A stretch of DNA of 64,000 nt from positions 633,253,658 to 633,317,657 of the forward strand of contig NC_056743.1 of the NCBI RefSeq assembly GCF_019279795.1. Reading direction: 5' to 3'. The position numbers were made by a program, and so were the translations under genes. A model generated the notes under the pieces. That model had not been told where the DNA came from. It searched no databases and was given only the letters and a program-made list of their open reading frames with translations. The DNA is from Protopterus annectens (taxonomy: Eukaryota > Chordata > Ceratodontiformes > Protopteridae). Every line of letters begins with the position of its first letter. The stretch's first letter is position 1. Positions 33,301 through 46,375 of the stretch are shown here, piece after piece.

Positions 33301-34265
33301 AAATTTGACATTCACATATCCATGACCATAAAAAAAGTCCACAAAAAACTAAGAGCGTTATACAGAAATAAGCAACTTCTCACCAAAGCAGCAAAGATTT
33401 CAATAGCAAATTCCCACTTTATCTTCACTCTACTTTATGCCTCTCCAATATATACCAACCTAAGGCAATACGATCTAAACAAGCTAGAGACCTGCTACAA
33501 CAAAATCCCCAAATTCGCCACAGGGGCATCCTACCGTAGTCACCACTGTCTCTCACTTGCTGAACTGGACTGGTTTGAACTCCCTCACTTCCTTCAATGG
33601 TATCAACTCTCACTCGCCCACAAACTAGTAAACCATCCACTAACTGTCCCATCCTTTCAGAATCTACTCCAACCCTATCGCACCACCAGACCACTAAGAT
33701 CCAGCAACAAAAATCACTTGCAGATCACTAAAGCCAATAACTCAGCTGGTGAAGCACTATTCACTTGCACCATAGCCAAATTATGGAACTCCCTCCCACC
33801 CACAATTACCTCCATACCATCATGCACCCATTTCAAAACTGTACTAAAAGCACACCTAAAAACATGCTGGCTATGCCCTTGCAACTCCCACTCTAATATC
33901 ACCCACCCCATCCAACCACTACCTTTCTTTCCACTCCACTAACTACCTTGATTATAGCAAGCTCAGATGCTCATAAGCCTAGTACTTATTATACAGCAGG
34001 AACTTCTTATTGTAACATTTGTTAATGTCTGTTATGTACTTCACAGATAAAGATTCTAGTTGTCTACTGATGTACTATGTTCTTCATCTGTAAATATGTT
34101 GTAAGTAATTGCTATGTAAATTGATAATCGCTATGTAATCCAATGTAAATACTGTCTGTTTATTTTAACTGTGGAGCTTTTCTCCCTGGGCCTCCACTGA
34201 AAATGGACCTACGTCCAGTCGGACACTCCCGGTCAACAAATATAAATAAATAAATAAATAAATAA
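30400..34265 (+). mobile_element. L2-like LINE, almost full length
   Basis: A 5' C-rich leader (30,400-30,950), one main ORF region and a 3' end with GTGGAGCTTTTCTCCCTGGG, CCTCCACTGAAAATGGACC and an (AAAT)n tail (34,237-34,265). It is the best reference in the window for this family, of which there are at least three other copies (19.3, 26.1 and 47.9 kb). Total length is about 3.9 kb. The left border is approximate because it lies close to the LTR fossil. Confidence 0.9.
30950..33942 (+). pseudogene. L2-like LINE ORF2 (endonuclease and reverse transcriptase), few breaks
   Basis: In order: a start motif SGDIHPNPALP (about 30,958-30,990); the endonuclease with LLSLNIRSISNKIHEL, IVILTETWLKP and GDFNIDWQ near 31,490; DWILVSKSPQS and DSLSDHSPTFLL (31,577-32,305); then the RT with IIPLHKGGSSTELTNYRPIA (32,461-32,682), LSSATFLDLSKAFDMVPHKQ (block A), IGVPQGSILGPLLFSV (block B') and IQYADDSTIIC (block C, YADD at 33,037-33,048), and the C-terminal domain to 33,942. 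Stops at 31,368-31,370, 32,303-32,305 and about 32,680 split the frame. The last ORF of 381 residues is intact. The family is inferred from motif wording. Confidence 0.9.
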
Positions 34266-36180
34266 ATAAAATAACCTGGTGAGTTTTTAAAACATACAAA
34301 AAGAGCTTTACACTGTGTTTCCAACTTTTTTCATTTTATTGGCTCCTATGTACCAGTCTATGGATTTTTAGAGATTTTTTTTTCAAAATAATACTTATAG
34401 TTAATGAAGAAAGAACATATAATTTGCAGTGAAGGTAGCTGAATTGCTTTATTATTTATTTCACTTATCATACAATTGCAGTAATATGCTGCTGTACAGT
34501 GGCTGACTACTCAGGTGCGAGGTTCAAATAGGAGGTTTTTTTTTCATATTGAGTCCTCGACCTTTGACTTCGGTAGCCTTTGGTTCAGTAATAGTTAACA
34601 GTAATTTTTGAAACTGTTATTGCTACCGTTCCTGTGTTCCTAGTGTCATCATCATCATCATCATCATCGTTATGCACTATTTGCAGATGTAGATAAATGA
34701 CTTTTTAAGTTAGTTGTTTTCTCAGTGTATTACGTTTATGTGAAGCTAAGTATATGGTCCTACTGTAAGCATTATTCTATAAACAGTTCAGGTATGAACA
34801 TCCCAGAATATCACTAACACTGTAGCACAATCATAGCAACCTTGATTGGGGAGCTTCCATGAACCTGTATAAGACACCTTGCCTATCCCTTATCTGGCCT
34901 CCATACTACAAAAAATATACTCAACTGTAAAACACATTAGCTTGTTGGAAAGACTGTATCCCTCTGCACCATAGGTTACTCTCTCTACTCTACTACTAAA
35001 TCAAATCAAATGACACATATAATTGTGTACTTGGTAGCAGAGCCCTTTCAAATATTAATGTGTTCTCTCTCTTTTCTCTGGACAGTTGTGGGGTCTCATA
35101 AAACATTTGAATTGTCTAAGATATGACAGTGAAGCCTGGAACTTTTAGCCAAACTGAAAACCAATTACTGCTGCCCCCCCCCCACCCTGCACTATGTGGT
35201 CTGAGACTACAGACTAGCAGCCTATGAGAAGCAATTAGAAAAATAAATAATACATCTTTGTAGATTGTCAATGTATAAGTTCAGCAATGAATACAGCATT
35301 GCTGTGTAAAGGAAAATTGGAAAACATGCCAATGTCCAACTATCTAGCAGGTACTAAATTATGATTGTATTATCCTTCTGTGAATTAAAGATATGAATTA
35401 TGATTGGAAAGACTTTTCCAGAAGGTGTTACATGAGACTAGTCTGTGCCTTGATTCATGTACTTAAGACTGGCATGTTTTACAGATTATTTAGGTTTTTG
35501 CATGTTTGCACTTTATGTGGAATTTCAACTTGCTGCCATACTACTCTGAACAATAAATGTCTTGCCTTAACCACGTTTATGTCTCAGTGAACTTATTAAA
35601 GATGGAGAGTAGTAAAGACCCTCTTAAGATTGATATGCTCAGCCTGTTTGTCTAAAACAACCTAGCATGTTACTTCATCTTCCTGTAAATGATATGATGC
35701 AGATAGCACATGAGGGGGAAAGCAGTGGTAAGATGAATGGAAGAAGGGATCTCATTTCTTCAACTGACTAAAAAATAGGCCTGAAGTATCTTCAAGGATT
35801 GGAGATAAGGGTGTCTACAGACAGTGGGATTTATCTCACAAAATTATATGTCATGCCAATCTCAGTATTTCATTGTGAAATGCATAAACAGTGATCTTTT
35901 CACTACAATGATGGAGAACATTTCACAGGTAGTTTTTCCGGACATAAAAAGCTAATAAATTAATGTTTTTCAGTCTTAAGGCAGCATTGAGGACATGCTG
36001 CATGGTCTAGTACAACAAGGAGTAAAATATTCTTTACTGTTGTGCATAGCAGGAACAAAAAGAGAAAAAAAACAAACTGATGAATGTAAGTTCTCAAAAT
36101 TCTCAGAACCTTTCATGTTTGAAGATATACTACACATCAGGTAGACTAGTGGAAGGATGCACAACAACAGAACTAAACAT
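34266..36180. other. No gene recognised
   Basis: AT-rich, with a (TCA)n run at 34,648-34,670 and a poly(C) run at 35,176-35,186. One interspersed piece at 35,225-35,330 is listed separately. Confidence 0.4.
35225..35330 (+). repeat. Unclassified interspersed repeat (pairs with 45,785-45,895)
   Basis: Shared blocks are AGAAGCAATTAGAAAAATAA and AATACAGCATTGCTGTGTAA followed by AGGAAAATT. The same order occurs at 45,785-45,895 with substitutions. Confidence 0.45.
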
Positions 36181-36182
36181 CT

Positions 36183-37554
36183 CCACAGAAATGGACTGCT
36201 GAGACATAAAATTAAATTAAGTGCTTTTGTTTTCTTAATTCTCAAAAACTTCATCAGATTAAAATAATACATTAAACAATTGTTTAAATAAATTATACAA
36301 CAAGACATATTTTGACAAAACAGCCACCCTCATCCAATAAACAATAGATTTAATGAATAAATTACTGACTTAAGAAGTAATTTAAGGTGACACCCAGTTG
36401 AATTACAAATAACTTAAATAAGTTTATTTTTAAATGCATTTCATATTTACAAGTTCAGTAAGTCCTGGCTGCTTATCAGCTCTCAAATTAATCTGTCACC
36501 TATCCTCTTTAATTTCTAAAACATTATCAAAAATTTTCACAAATGAACTCTGATCAACTACTTCTAAGACAAAGAAGCAGAATTTCCTTAAATTACTACA
36601 AATAGATGCATGTTTGGCCAAAGCACTGTTGTAGTCTTTCTTTTTAATGGAAAGCATTCTAGTAGTATTTCCTATATAATAACTTTTCACAGCTGCAGCA
36701 ATTTGCTAAAGGGCCATGCTTACACATATCAAGGGTGTCAGAACTTGTCAGATATTTCAGATGCATGGCTAGGCCTAAAAAGGCCCTTGTGATCATTAGC
36801 CTAGTAAACACCTGTGAACCTATGAACTTTTCAATTGTTCCTCAAAATTTCTTGAGTTTCCACAGCATCAACAATAATTAGAATGGGGAAAGTGCAACAT
36901 CTATCCAACTCTACTGTTGACTCAACTTTTTTGGTAGGAGAAAAAACACTTATTAACATGGGGAAAAAGTTATTACTCCTAGAATGGACCACTTCGTCTT
37001 TTATAGAAATTAATTTGTTGAGTAAGTAAACCCATTCTCAAACATTTTATTAAAGTGTCCACTTCACTGAAGAAATGATAATCATCACTAATTAGCCTGC
37101 TAAGCCTAATGACTTGACCCCTAACAATATTCCCTTTCATAAAGCCAAGATGTTTGCTACCATAATGTAAATAACTATTGGTGAACATCTTATTTCTATG
37201 TAACTTGCTTTCAAAACAATTTTTTGTGCAAAGTGTTAATAATGTTTTACAAATTAAATAGGTTAGGTGGTAGACTAATTTGAGAGCTGATAAACAGTCA
37301 GGATTTAATGAACTTGTAAATATTAAGTTATGTGTAATTAAACTGGCTGTCACCTTAATTATTTCTTTAGCCAGTAATTTATTCATTAACTTCATTGTTT
37401 ATTGGATAAGGGTGTTTGCCTTGTTGAAATACATTGGGTTGTACAATTTATTTAAACAATTGTTTAATGTATTATTTTACTCAGATAAAGTTCTTCAGAT
37501 TAAAGAATGAAAACGCTTAATCTAATTTGACATCTCAGCAGTCCGTTTCTGTGG
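36183..37554 (-). mobile_element. Penelope-like element bounded by about 300-bp inverted arms
   Basis: The left arm (36,183-36,500) and the right arm (37,267-37,554) are inverted copies; they share CCACAGAAATGGACTGCTGA at their outer ends and TTTATCAGCTCTCAAATTA at their inner ends. The left arm has one extra block of about 25 bp. Between them the minus strand encodes the end of the RT (IVRGQVIRLSRLISDDYHFF, LRMGLLTQQINFYKRR; 36,979-37,395) and a GIY-YIG piece (SYYIGNTTRMLSIKKKDYNS; 36,496-36,690). Each arm contains the end motif with GAAAACGCTTAATCTAAT. Terminal repeats in inverted order are known for Penelope elements. A CR1-type tail at 36,750-36,836 interrupts the interior. Confidence 0.85.
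36750..36836 (+). mobile_element. CR1 3' end or CR1-tailed SINE inside the PLE
   Basis: The sequence GCATGGCTAGGCCTAAAAAG, then ATTAGCCTAGTAAACACCTG and TGAACCTATGAAC equals the CR1 tail. The left part may be a SINE body similar to 7,777-7,905, but a tRNA-like head is not clear. Confidence 0.65.
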
Positions 37555-40500
37555 ATGTTGTTTGGTTATGTTTGATGAAATGACACTGTTGCTATTGACA
37601 CTATATATCAAAAAAATTTATCAATATCTGTCTTTTTTTGCAGTATGAATTAGCCATAAATTGGTTAAAAGCCTAATAGCAGTACCATATGTGAGTTTGT
37701 CACATGTTTTTGTTATTTGGATTTGCCAAGGAAGATAAATCAAAATATGTTGTAATTTAAAATATAAAATATTCTGCCTGGCAATGTTTTTCAGAATTTC
37801 AACTCCCAGATTAATCAAAGATTTCTGCAGACTGTTTTCAATGATTGCAAATGCAAAAGAACATTCCACTTACTTCCAGTTTACAGAGACATTCATACTA
37901 TACAAAGACTTTTACAAAATCCCCAAGCAGAAATGCTATATTTTGTGTTATGTGAAAGGCAGACCTCTGCCCTTCAGTCCACCTTTCAGCAAGAAAGAAG
38001 AAAAAAATGTGCACAAAAAGATTCCTTAATTTTAATAACATTTTCTTTCTTTTCACATGTTCTATGTACAATGACATTTTAAAGCAGTCACATGTAAACA
38101 AGTTTTAATTCTAAATGTATTGGTACATAAATTGAATGCAACAAAGACAGTTTTGGTCTTAATGTAATGAGTTCCAGATGTTAGCTGTAAGCCAAGCGAT
38201 TTGTAAATTTCTAACCTAGCTGTTTTATTCCAGGTTTATTTTCTTTCACTTTGGCCTGATTGTAGTGTGGGCCTTCTCCCTTTCAAAGTTGTAATACTTC
38301 ATTTCCCTTTGATGCAAAAAAAAAAAAAAAAAAAAAAAAAGGAAATCAAGGAAGGAATATTTACTGCTAAAAGTTAGAACTAATGTTTAACATGAGTCTT
38401 TACTTACTAGGAGATGTTAGCACAATTTTTTTATTCTTGAACACAAGAAAAAAAGCATATTGCATGGTATTAATGCAAGTATCTTTTGGTTTTATTTTAT
38501 ATGGCATGCTTTAGTGCTAAAGGTTCAAAAAGGAAATGTAAGATTATAGTGTTTTAATGATATTTAAACCACAGAATTTAATTGCAAAAATGCATGCATG
38601 TAAGACTGTTAAGGTATTGATAACTAAAATCCAAGTACTTTTAAGATATGTTTTCTCCAAAACATTAAGCAACTACAGTATGGTAAACTGTAGAATTTAT
38701 AAGTACACTTGGTTTTGATTTGTTGCATTCCCAATGTTGACAAAACTAAAAGTATTCAGATTTCTTGGTAAAACTTGATTATTACAGACTGCATTTGTCT
38801 ATAAGAAAATAATCAACAAGTTGGTTATATTATAGTGGAACTTTCCCGTTCATAGAGGGAAATTAGTGAGCTTTTATACATCATAATACAATTTATTATG
38901 GTCACAGACTAGATTAAAATAACATTATTGACAATGGGCAGGGAAATATGCAAGTGTAAACTTTAATAGTGCATGAAATATTGTATAGCTAAAGCTGGTT
39001 CGACTGACTTCACTTTTTTTGTCACAAGATAAGCATTACAGGTAATCTGGAATCAGCAATAGTTTTAATTATCAGCATTACAAAAGGGGCAAGTTTGTTC
39101 CTACACATGCATGGTATCAAACACAGTCATTTTCCAAAAGGTTTTCACAGTGTAGAGAAGTAAAGATGGGATAGGCATGTCTCTAGAGTCATGTAAAAGG
39201 ATTACTATGTACTAACTATAGAAGATGCTTCAATGACCTCTGAGTGGAATGAGAAACAGTTATGGTTTGATACCCAACAAAGACAAAAGGCTAAAAAAGT
39301 CATCACTGTTCTAAATTCTAGCCATAATTAAATAAATCAATAATATATGAGGAAAATAAAGTGTTGCAATAAGAAATAAATAGTTTATTTATGTTACTTA
39401 TTAGTTAGAGCTAGGATCTAAGCAGGTAAACATACTAGGCTGTTACATGGATAAATATTCAAAGCTTCAAAGCCTTTTTGTGTTTATAGTAAAAAAATGT
39501 GAAGTATTTTAAGTTATGTAAAGAAGTAGAAGATTCAGGGTTCAATTCCTGGTTAACCAGTGACTGTTAGTCTGACATAATTGGATTAGGTTCAAGTAAA
39601 AGTATTTATTTTCTGTCAAGAAAAAAACAATGTTTTGATGCTTATTCCTTGGTTTGTGAAGAAAAAGTGACATGAGTTTGCACAAAGATTTCAACATTGA
39701 TAAACGTATGAGTAGATATATGGAAAAATGTATTCATAAAGATGGTGGTAACCAACAAAAATGGTAATTGCTTTAAACCAGTGGTAACTATTATAGTAAA
39801 GCTGCAGCCAGATAACTTAAAACATAATCCTATGTGCAAATTTTCATAAAAAGGTTATTTTCCTTGAAATTATAACAAAACAGATAACATACTAAAGGCA
39901 ATTTTTATATTCAGATTTTGTCCTGTAAGAGTATGATAATGTGTTGGTAATAATTCTCAAATTCTTTTGCTGGAAATGTAAGTAAAACAGGACTAATTCA
40001 TTAATTGGTTGATTAATTGGTTAATTTAGGACAAAGTGAAAAAGGGTAACTGATTTGCAAAATAAATATAATGGGAAATATACTGAAAATCATGAGACAA
40101 AAGTAGCAGACCTAATTGCAGATATATGTGATGCATCAGGCAGCTTAAATCACATTTTTATGTCTGTGCATCAGAGAGAATGTTTGCTAAGGAAAGGTGA
40201 AACATTTTTCATGGTTTACTTTTATTTTATAGTGATACTGTCTAAGGACTCATACATTAATCAAAACAGATTTAATTGCTTTCATCTCTTTAAGAAAGGG
40301 ATATCAGCAGTAAGACTGCAGCTGCCATACAGGATTAAGGCTGTGCACTGCAGTTCCTCTGGCATAGGGTACGATCTTGAACAACTCACTTAACCAAATT
40401 TTGCTCTCAGGTTGTTTCTGGATATAAACTGTGTGTCCAGTGCATCTACCTGGTCAACAACTGGGTTTTATTAGGGCACAACACAATTTTGTTATAATTT

Positions 40501-40569
40501 TCTTAATAGGAAATATATTGATTTTACGTTTACATTTACAAGACAGTTCTAACAGTATAAACAAAAAGA
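37555..40569. other. No gene recognised
   Basis: About 3 kb of AT-rich sequence with a poly(A) run of about 25 at 38,316-38,340. The minus-strand 82-codon frame at 37,621-37,869 and the plus-strand 112-codon frame at 40,055-40,393 have no recognisable motif. Confidence 0.4.
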
Positions 40570-43500
40570 AGGCACAAACTAGTATAAGAATACAGTGGAC
40601 TTGACCGTACCTCAAAACTCATCCAGACAAGGTTTAATTTATTAAGTAAACTAATATAAACTAAATTAATAAAAATATAAAACGTAAGCTCTTTTGTCTC
40701 AATGTTGGAAACTTCATCAGATAATCATGGAAGCATTTCCACTTCCCTTTATACTACCCTAAACCAATCAGAATCGCTAAACACAGTTATGTTTTAGCCA
40801 AGTCCCCAGCATAGTTTCCAAAGCCAAGTAGTTTTTTTTTTAAAGAAACTTACAAGTTAAAATACTTAAAAGTTAAAAAATGCATAGTACCAAGTTTTAA
40901 GAAATAAGGCACATATACTAGCAAATCAAACCAAATATAAGAACTCTTCAACTTTTAAAGTGCAAACTTTTTTTGTTAGATTAAATAAAATGCATGCAGT
41001 CTATGATTTGAATAAATAGTATGAACCCATATTTAAGAATGCATGAAAAATATGTATGAAACTGTATATGGAAACAACAATATAAAATATACATGTATGT
41101 GTCATGAAATTGTTGTTTCAAAAATATTTTTTAACCATGTATTTAATACCATAGCAGCATTCTACACCAGAAAATAAAACTGACAAAGCTGTCCACTTTG
41201 TTAAATTTTAAAACCTATAGCTATCTTTCTACTGGATCCTACCCAATTTGGCTTTGTCAAGGGCAGATCCTGCCTCTTGAACTTGGTCGACTTTTTCGAA
41301 ACAGTCACTAAGGCCATTGATGAGGGTAAGGCAGTTCACACAGCCTACCTTGACCTAGCAAAAGCGTTCGACACAATACCCCACTCGGGCATCATAGAAA
41401 AGCTCACCAGCTTAGATGTAAACCCATATGTCACAAGATGGGTTGCAAACTGGCTCAAGGACAGAACACACAGGGTTAGAGTTGCTGGTGCCATGTCAGA
41501 CTCTAAGCCGGTCACGAGCAGTGTCCCACAGGGCTCAGTCCTGGGCCCCCTCTTGTTTGGCATTTATTTTTCTGAAGTGCAGGCAAACATAGGGGGATTG
41601 TGGCTGACAAAATTTGCAGATGACTGCAAACCGGGCACCATAATTGACACTCCATCAGACACAGACATCCTCCAGAGAGGTCTCATAGAAATGGATAACT
41701 GGTGCCAGAGCCATGGCCTTAAGCTAAATGCCAAAAAATGTATAGTCATACCCTTTGGGAAAAACAAGGTAACCCCTAATTACCACATAGGTGGTAATCC
41801 ATTAAACATGGAAGAAGTTATCAGGGACCTGGGGACCCAAGTTGACAGTAACCTCTCTTTTGACACTCACATTGCCAAAGTGGTTAGGAAGACCTTCTAC
41901 ATTGCCCACCTGATCATGAAGGGATTCACATCCAGATCAGGAGAGGTCATTGTATCCCTGTACTCTTCACTTATCAGACCAATGATTGAGTAGAATGTAC
42001 CTTACCCGACACCTGCAGCAGTTGGAAAGACCCCAAAAGTTCCTCACCAAAAGGATAAAGGGGCTCAAACATATGTCATACGATGCCCGACTGAAGAAAC
42101 TCCAGCTCTATTCAGTCGCATACCGCCTGCTCAGAGGTGATCTGTGCCTGACATACAAGGCCATGTCCAACCCGAATTAATGGACATGCTCCACCTCAAA
42201 AATCCAAATCCACCAGAGCCACGAGAGCAAGAGACTTAAACCTCAACACGGATATAAATAGGACGTGCTGGAGGGACAGATTCATCACCCAGAGACTCCC
42301 TACACTATGGAACAGAATCCCAGTCCATGTGAGGCAGAGCCCCTCACTGACTCTGTTCAAGAAAAATCTTGACGAGTGGATGGGAGATCGTAGGTTTACC
42401 CCGGGAATCATCTCTGTGTCACTGCTGGACAAAGGCACAGCAAACTAATGGGTATAGTATTCTCATCCTAAGGGGTGGTGAAAGCCACACACACTCTGGC
42501 TAGGCTTATAAATGCCCTAGGGCAGATAGCCTAGTATGAACCTATGAACCTATGAACATTTGTAACCTCAACAGGCAGTAAGTGAGTTGACCATTTAAGC
42601 CAGGCCAGTTGTTAGAATTTAACTTGAGTTGCCCGTACAACTCACACCATTCAAGATGTAATTGCCATGGACCATGTCTATCATATACCTGTATTTCCTA
42701 AACAATACAAAATTTAAAGTGATGTGAAGGACTTTCATTAATGTGTTTAGCTGATGCATTTGTCAATTTATTTTTCATGACATAATAAATGTGTTCATAA
42801 TTCTCTCATGCAGTTTTCTTTTGGTTTTCCAATATAAAAGCATGGGTATGAATTATAGGTAGCACAATATACCACTCCTGTGGAGTTGCAAGTCTACAAG
42901 CAATTAATGTTAATTACATGTTGATTGACCCGCAGTTGTTGTGTAGTGATGACAAACTTACAATAATTGCAACCTCCACAAGTTTTCATGCCCTTAACAG
43001 TAGTCTGCTTCAATGCTTTTTCAAACAAAGCCTTGAGATTAGTTCCCCTGCAATATATAATTATTGGTTTTTCACCAATATTTTCCCTTAGGAGATTTTC
43101 ATCAAGTAGAATTATCTAGTTTTTCTCAAGTATGATTTTTATTAACAGACTATATTTTGTGAACAGAGTAATAAAAGAGCAATATAAGTTGTTGTCAGCA
43201 TTAGATATCCCATTGGCTTCCCTCAAACTTGGAAAGCTAACTTGTAATGTGTGATGGCAGACATTTTTTGGGGATAGTATGGGAGCAAAATAGTTTGTCT
43301 GCCTTTTATTCACCACTTCATACATTGCATTGTCTATAAAGACAGTGGGATAACACCTTTTGGAAAACATAGATTTCAAAATGTGGCATTTATCCTAAAA
43401 ACTGCCTTCTCTCGAAGTCATCCTGGCTGCACAGATGAATTGACCCTTTATGACAGCCTTTTTCTGGATAATGGGGTTGGAGCTATCAAAGTGAAGAAAA

Positions 43501-45560
43501 CTGTTGGAATATATTTCTTATAATATATTTTGGAAAGAAACATATCATTTGAATTGTCCTTTATAAGCCATACATGAAAATATGTTCACAGCTGTAGGTG
43601 TAGGTAAACTTAAGAAACGAGGTTGAATCATTGATGAACTGGATGAATGGTGGGATTAGGTCTTTTTTCCCATCACATAAAATAAAGATATCATCCACGA
43701 ATCTTGTATATAAAACTTACAGTGGGTCTAGAACCATGATGTAAATAAATAGATCTTCTCCCACTGTAACGTCACAATGTTTGCAAACAAACCACCACAA
43801 GAAGACCCCATGACAACCCCAATACATTGATGGTAAATGACTTTGTCAAATGTTAAAAAAATATTTTTTAACATATTTATCAAGTTTTCATAAAGGTTCA
43901 TTTTATCTTATGACAGACCTTTTTCAGCCAGATATTCACAAAACCATTAACTCCCGACTCGTGGGTATAACAGAATAAAGGTCTTTAACATCTATGTGTA
44001 TAGGTATGTAGGATGCATTGAATGGAATAGTACTCATTTTTTGCAGAAATTCCCAGGAGTCACGAAAAATTTCAGACTCTTCAAAAGCAGAGATTTTAAC
44101 TTGGTATCCAAGTACTTTTCACAGGGATGGGTAATACTGCCAGTGCATCCACTATTGGGTGCATGGGTAGTTGTTCAATACTTTTGTACAACGTGGGGTC
44201 ACCAAAAATTGAAGGTGCTTTTGGATTAGATGTATTTAAGTAGTTATATTCATCAACTGTAATTGTCTTCTTGATAAAAAAAGATCATGTAGCTGTCCCC
44301 TTATTTGCCTGTATACTCCATTCTTTTCATTGAGGGATACTTCCCTATAAGTACAGTCAGTCAAAAGAAGCTTCATTTTTAAGTTGTAGTCACCTTTATT
44401 GAAAATTGCTAAGCCTCCACCTTTATCTAGCTTAATTATCCTGATGTTGGTATTATTCCTTAATGATACTTGTCTATCTTTCCCTTCACCTGAGGTTATC
44501 CATATTATTAAATGGTCTTTGCTGTGCTAGACTATACCTAATATCCAACTTACGCAGTTTCTCATATAATGCTAGCATAGGTCAGAGAGAGGGGATATAA
44601 GTACTAGAAAGTTGAAAGGGGTCCATTGTTGTTGGAAAAATCACCTTAAAATTGAGCTTCTGTACATAGTATTATAAATCAGTGAGCACATGTGCAATAA
44701 CAGAATGTTTTGTTGGGGCAAAGGTGAGACCCTAACAAAAAGGTCTGCACTTTTTCATCAATTAAATAATTTGAACAATTGTATACCAAGAAATCACCAC
44801 TACTATTAGATACAGTAGTACAAGAAGGTAAGAGGTGATCCTGGTGCTGGGTGCGAAGCAGCTTTTCATCACTGGTGTTAGCAGGAAGATTGTTTACCAG
44901 TTGGAACTCATAGGCTGCCAACTGGGGTTGGTCCACCTTCTGCTGTGTAGTGACTAATGTCCCCTCCGTGAGCTCATTCCTCCCCTCTGCTGCCCCCCTC
45001 TCAGATAATTGCCCTTTCCAGGTGTTCTATTGTAGGGATGAGATTGATACTCTGCTTGTATTTGCCTGGTCTTAATTATCTCCAACATCCCCAACTGTGG
45101 TCAGGCTGCTTGTTCTAAAACACTGGTGCTGTCAGGTGCAGGTTCAGCTCCTAAGGTTTCATCTTCCACTAAATGATCAAAGTTTAGGTTGGGTTGCCCA
45201 CTGCCCACTGAATTAACTGTAATGGCCTGTTGTTTTTGTCCCCTCATATCCCAAACCTGAGGAGGGGGTGGTAACAGATAAGCCCTATTATTAGCATAAT
45301 CTTTCAGGTCCCAGTTAAGTGGTTTTATTTTCTGGCTCTTTATTATTTGCACATGTTCATCAATACTATAAAATATTCAAGCATGTTCAAACTTATACTG
45401 TTCATAATTAATATCATGTAAAATTAAACTGTCAAGACCCTGGACATTATTGATTAATTTTTCAATTAATTTAGAATTATGATTAATAAAAACTTGCATA
45501 TATTCCTCTTTTGTCTACTTTCTTAAGTAGATAAAAATGTAATTCACTGATAAAGGATGA
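40570..45560 (-). mobile_element. Long Penelope-like element, split by a CR1
   Basis: On the minus strand from right to left: N-terminal part (KIKPLNWDLKDYANNRAYLL, 45,101-45,352), then LLGSHLCPNKTFCYC (44,679-44,936), the RT with IIKLDKGGGLAIFNKGDYNL, IPIHIDVKDLYSVIPTSREL and TRFVDDIFILCDG (block C near 43,676-43,705), then MKTCGGCNYCKFV and a GIY-YIG block (FYIGK-like, then KENCMRELRTHLLCHEK) near 42,790-42,960, and LNSNNWPGLNGQLTYCLL near the CR1 border. The CR1 at 41,226-42,555 interrupts it. Left of the CR1 the 3' end motif (ATCTGATGAAGTTTCCAACA, 40,710-40,735 complement) is found. Many breaks. Joining the left and right parts is inferred from order and distance. Confidence 0.78.
41226..42555 (+). 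mobile_element. CR1-clade LINE, 5'-truncated (copy 3)
   Basis: It starts inside the RT at LLDPTQFGFVKGRSC. The 238-residue frame 41,277-41,993 keeps RT blocks A to E: AYLDLAKAFDTIPHSG, SSVPQGSVLGPLLFGIYFSE, LTKFADDCKPG (FADD at 41,613-41,624), WCQSHGLKLNAKKC and VIRDLGTQVDSNLSFDTHI. A TAG at 41,991-41,993 with a short deletion removes NAPFG before MYLTRHLQQ (41,986-42,180). The frame breaks again near 42,177. The 3' end has GCAGATAGCCTAGTATGAAC and a CCTATGAA tail. The long intact RT means it is among the youngest insertions in the window. It lies within the PLE. Confidence 0.93.
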
Positions 45561-46375
45561 ACTAAGGGGAAAACCATTAGAGGGAAAAGTAATAAAATGT
45601 ACATCTTAGAACAACTGTAAAACTGAATGTCTATATTTCAGAATTACTCCTAGGTAGACAAAACCAGAAGACATGCTTGTATGCAGTGAGGCATGAGTAC
45701 AGCAGCTTTATGTTGCTTGTTTAGATGAAACTCACAGTTCTGCTTTGTTATAAAACAAATTAATATTATGAAACATTGCTTGCTTAGAAGAAGCAGTCAG
45801 AAAAAAAAAATAATGTGTCTATGATGTTTGTGCTTCTACAAATTCTACAATGAATGCAGCATTGTTTTGTAAAGGAAAATTACCATATGGATAAAGTCAT
45901 GGGAACAGTTCGGAGATGAGTGGCCAGATTCATGAATGACTACAGTAAGTGCTGCTATCTTGTACGCATTGTGTAGTGCAGCACATACCATAGATCACTA
46001 CAGTGTATTCATTAAGTGGCTCTTCAGTTAATTCAGAGTCTCAAAACAAGGAAAAATGGCAAAATATGTTAATGAATGTGCCATTAGCTGAATTACATAC
46101 TAATTAACCAATACAGCCTAGCAGAACAATTCAGGAAGCAATAAAATGATCTTGTAAACTCAGTGCTTCACTTTGCCTTGAAATCCAAAACTCTTTGGAT
46201 TACATCACAATTATACTTGGAAAAATGTTATGGTTTGCTGCAGACATCATTAACCTGCATGTGCAGGAGACTTTAATTCAAAATGCTGCTGCTACTGTAG
46301 CCAGATCTTGGCCAATAAGAAGAAAGGTGTTTAGACCTGTTTTACTTATCATAGACTGCATGACATAGAAACTGT
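45561..46375. other. No gene recognised
   Basis: AT-rich. It contains the interspersed piece at 45,785-45,895 that pairs with 35,225-35,330. Confidence 0.4.
45785..45895 (+). repeat. Unclassified interspersed repeat (pairs with 35,225-35,330)
   Basis: It has AGAAGCAGTCAGAAAAAAAA and AATGCAGCATTGTTTTGTAA followed by AGGAAAATTA, in the same order as the other copy. Confidence 0.45.
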
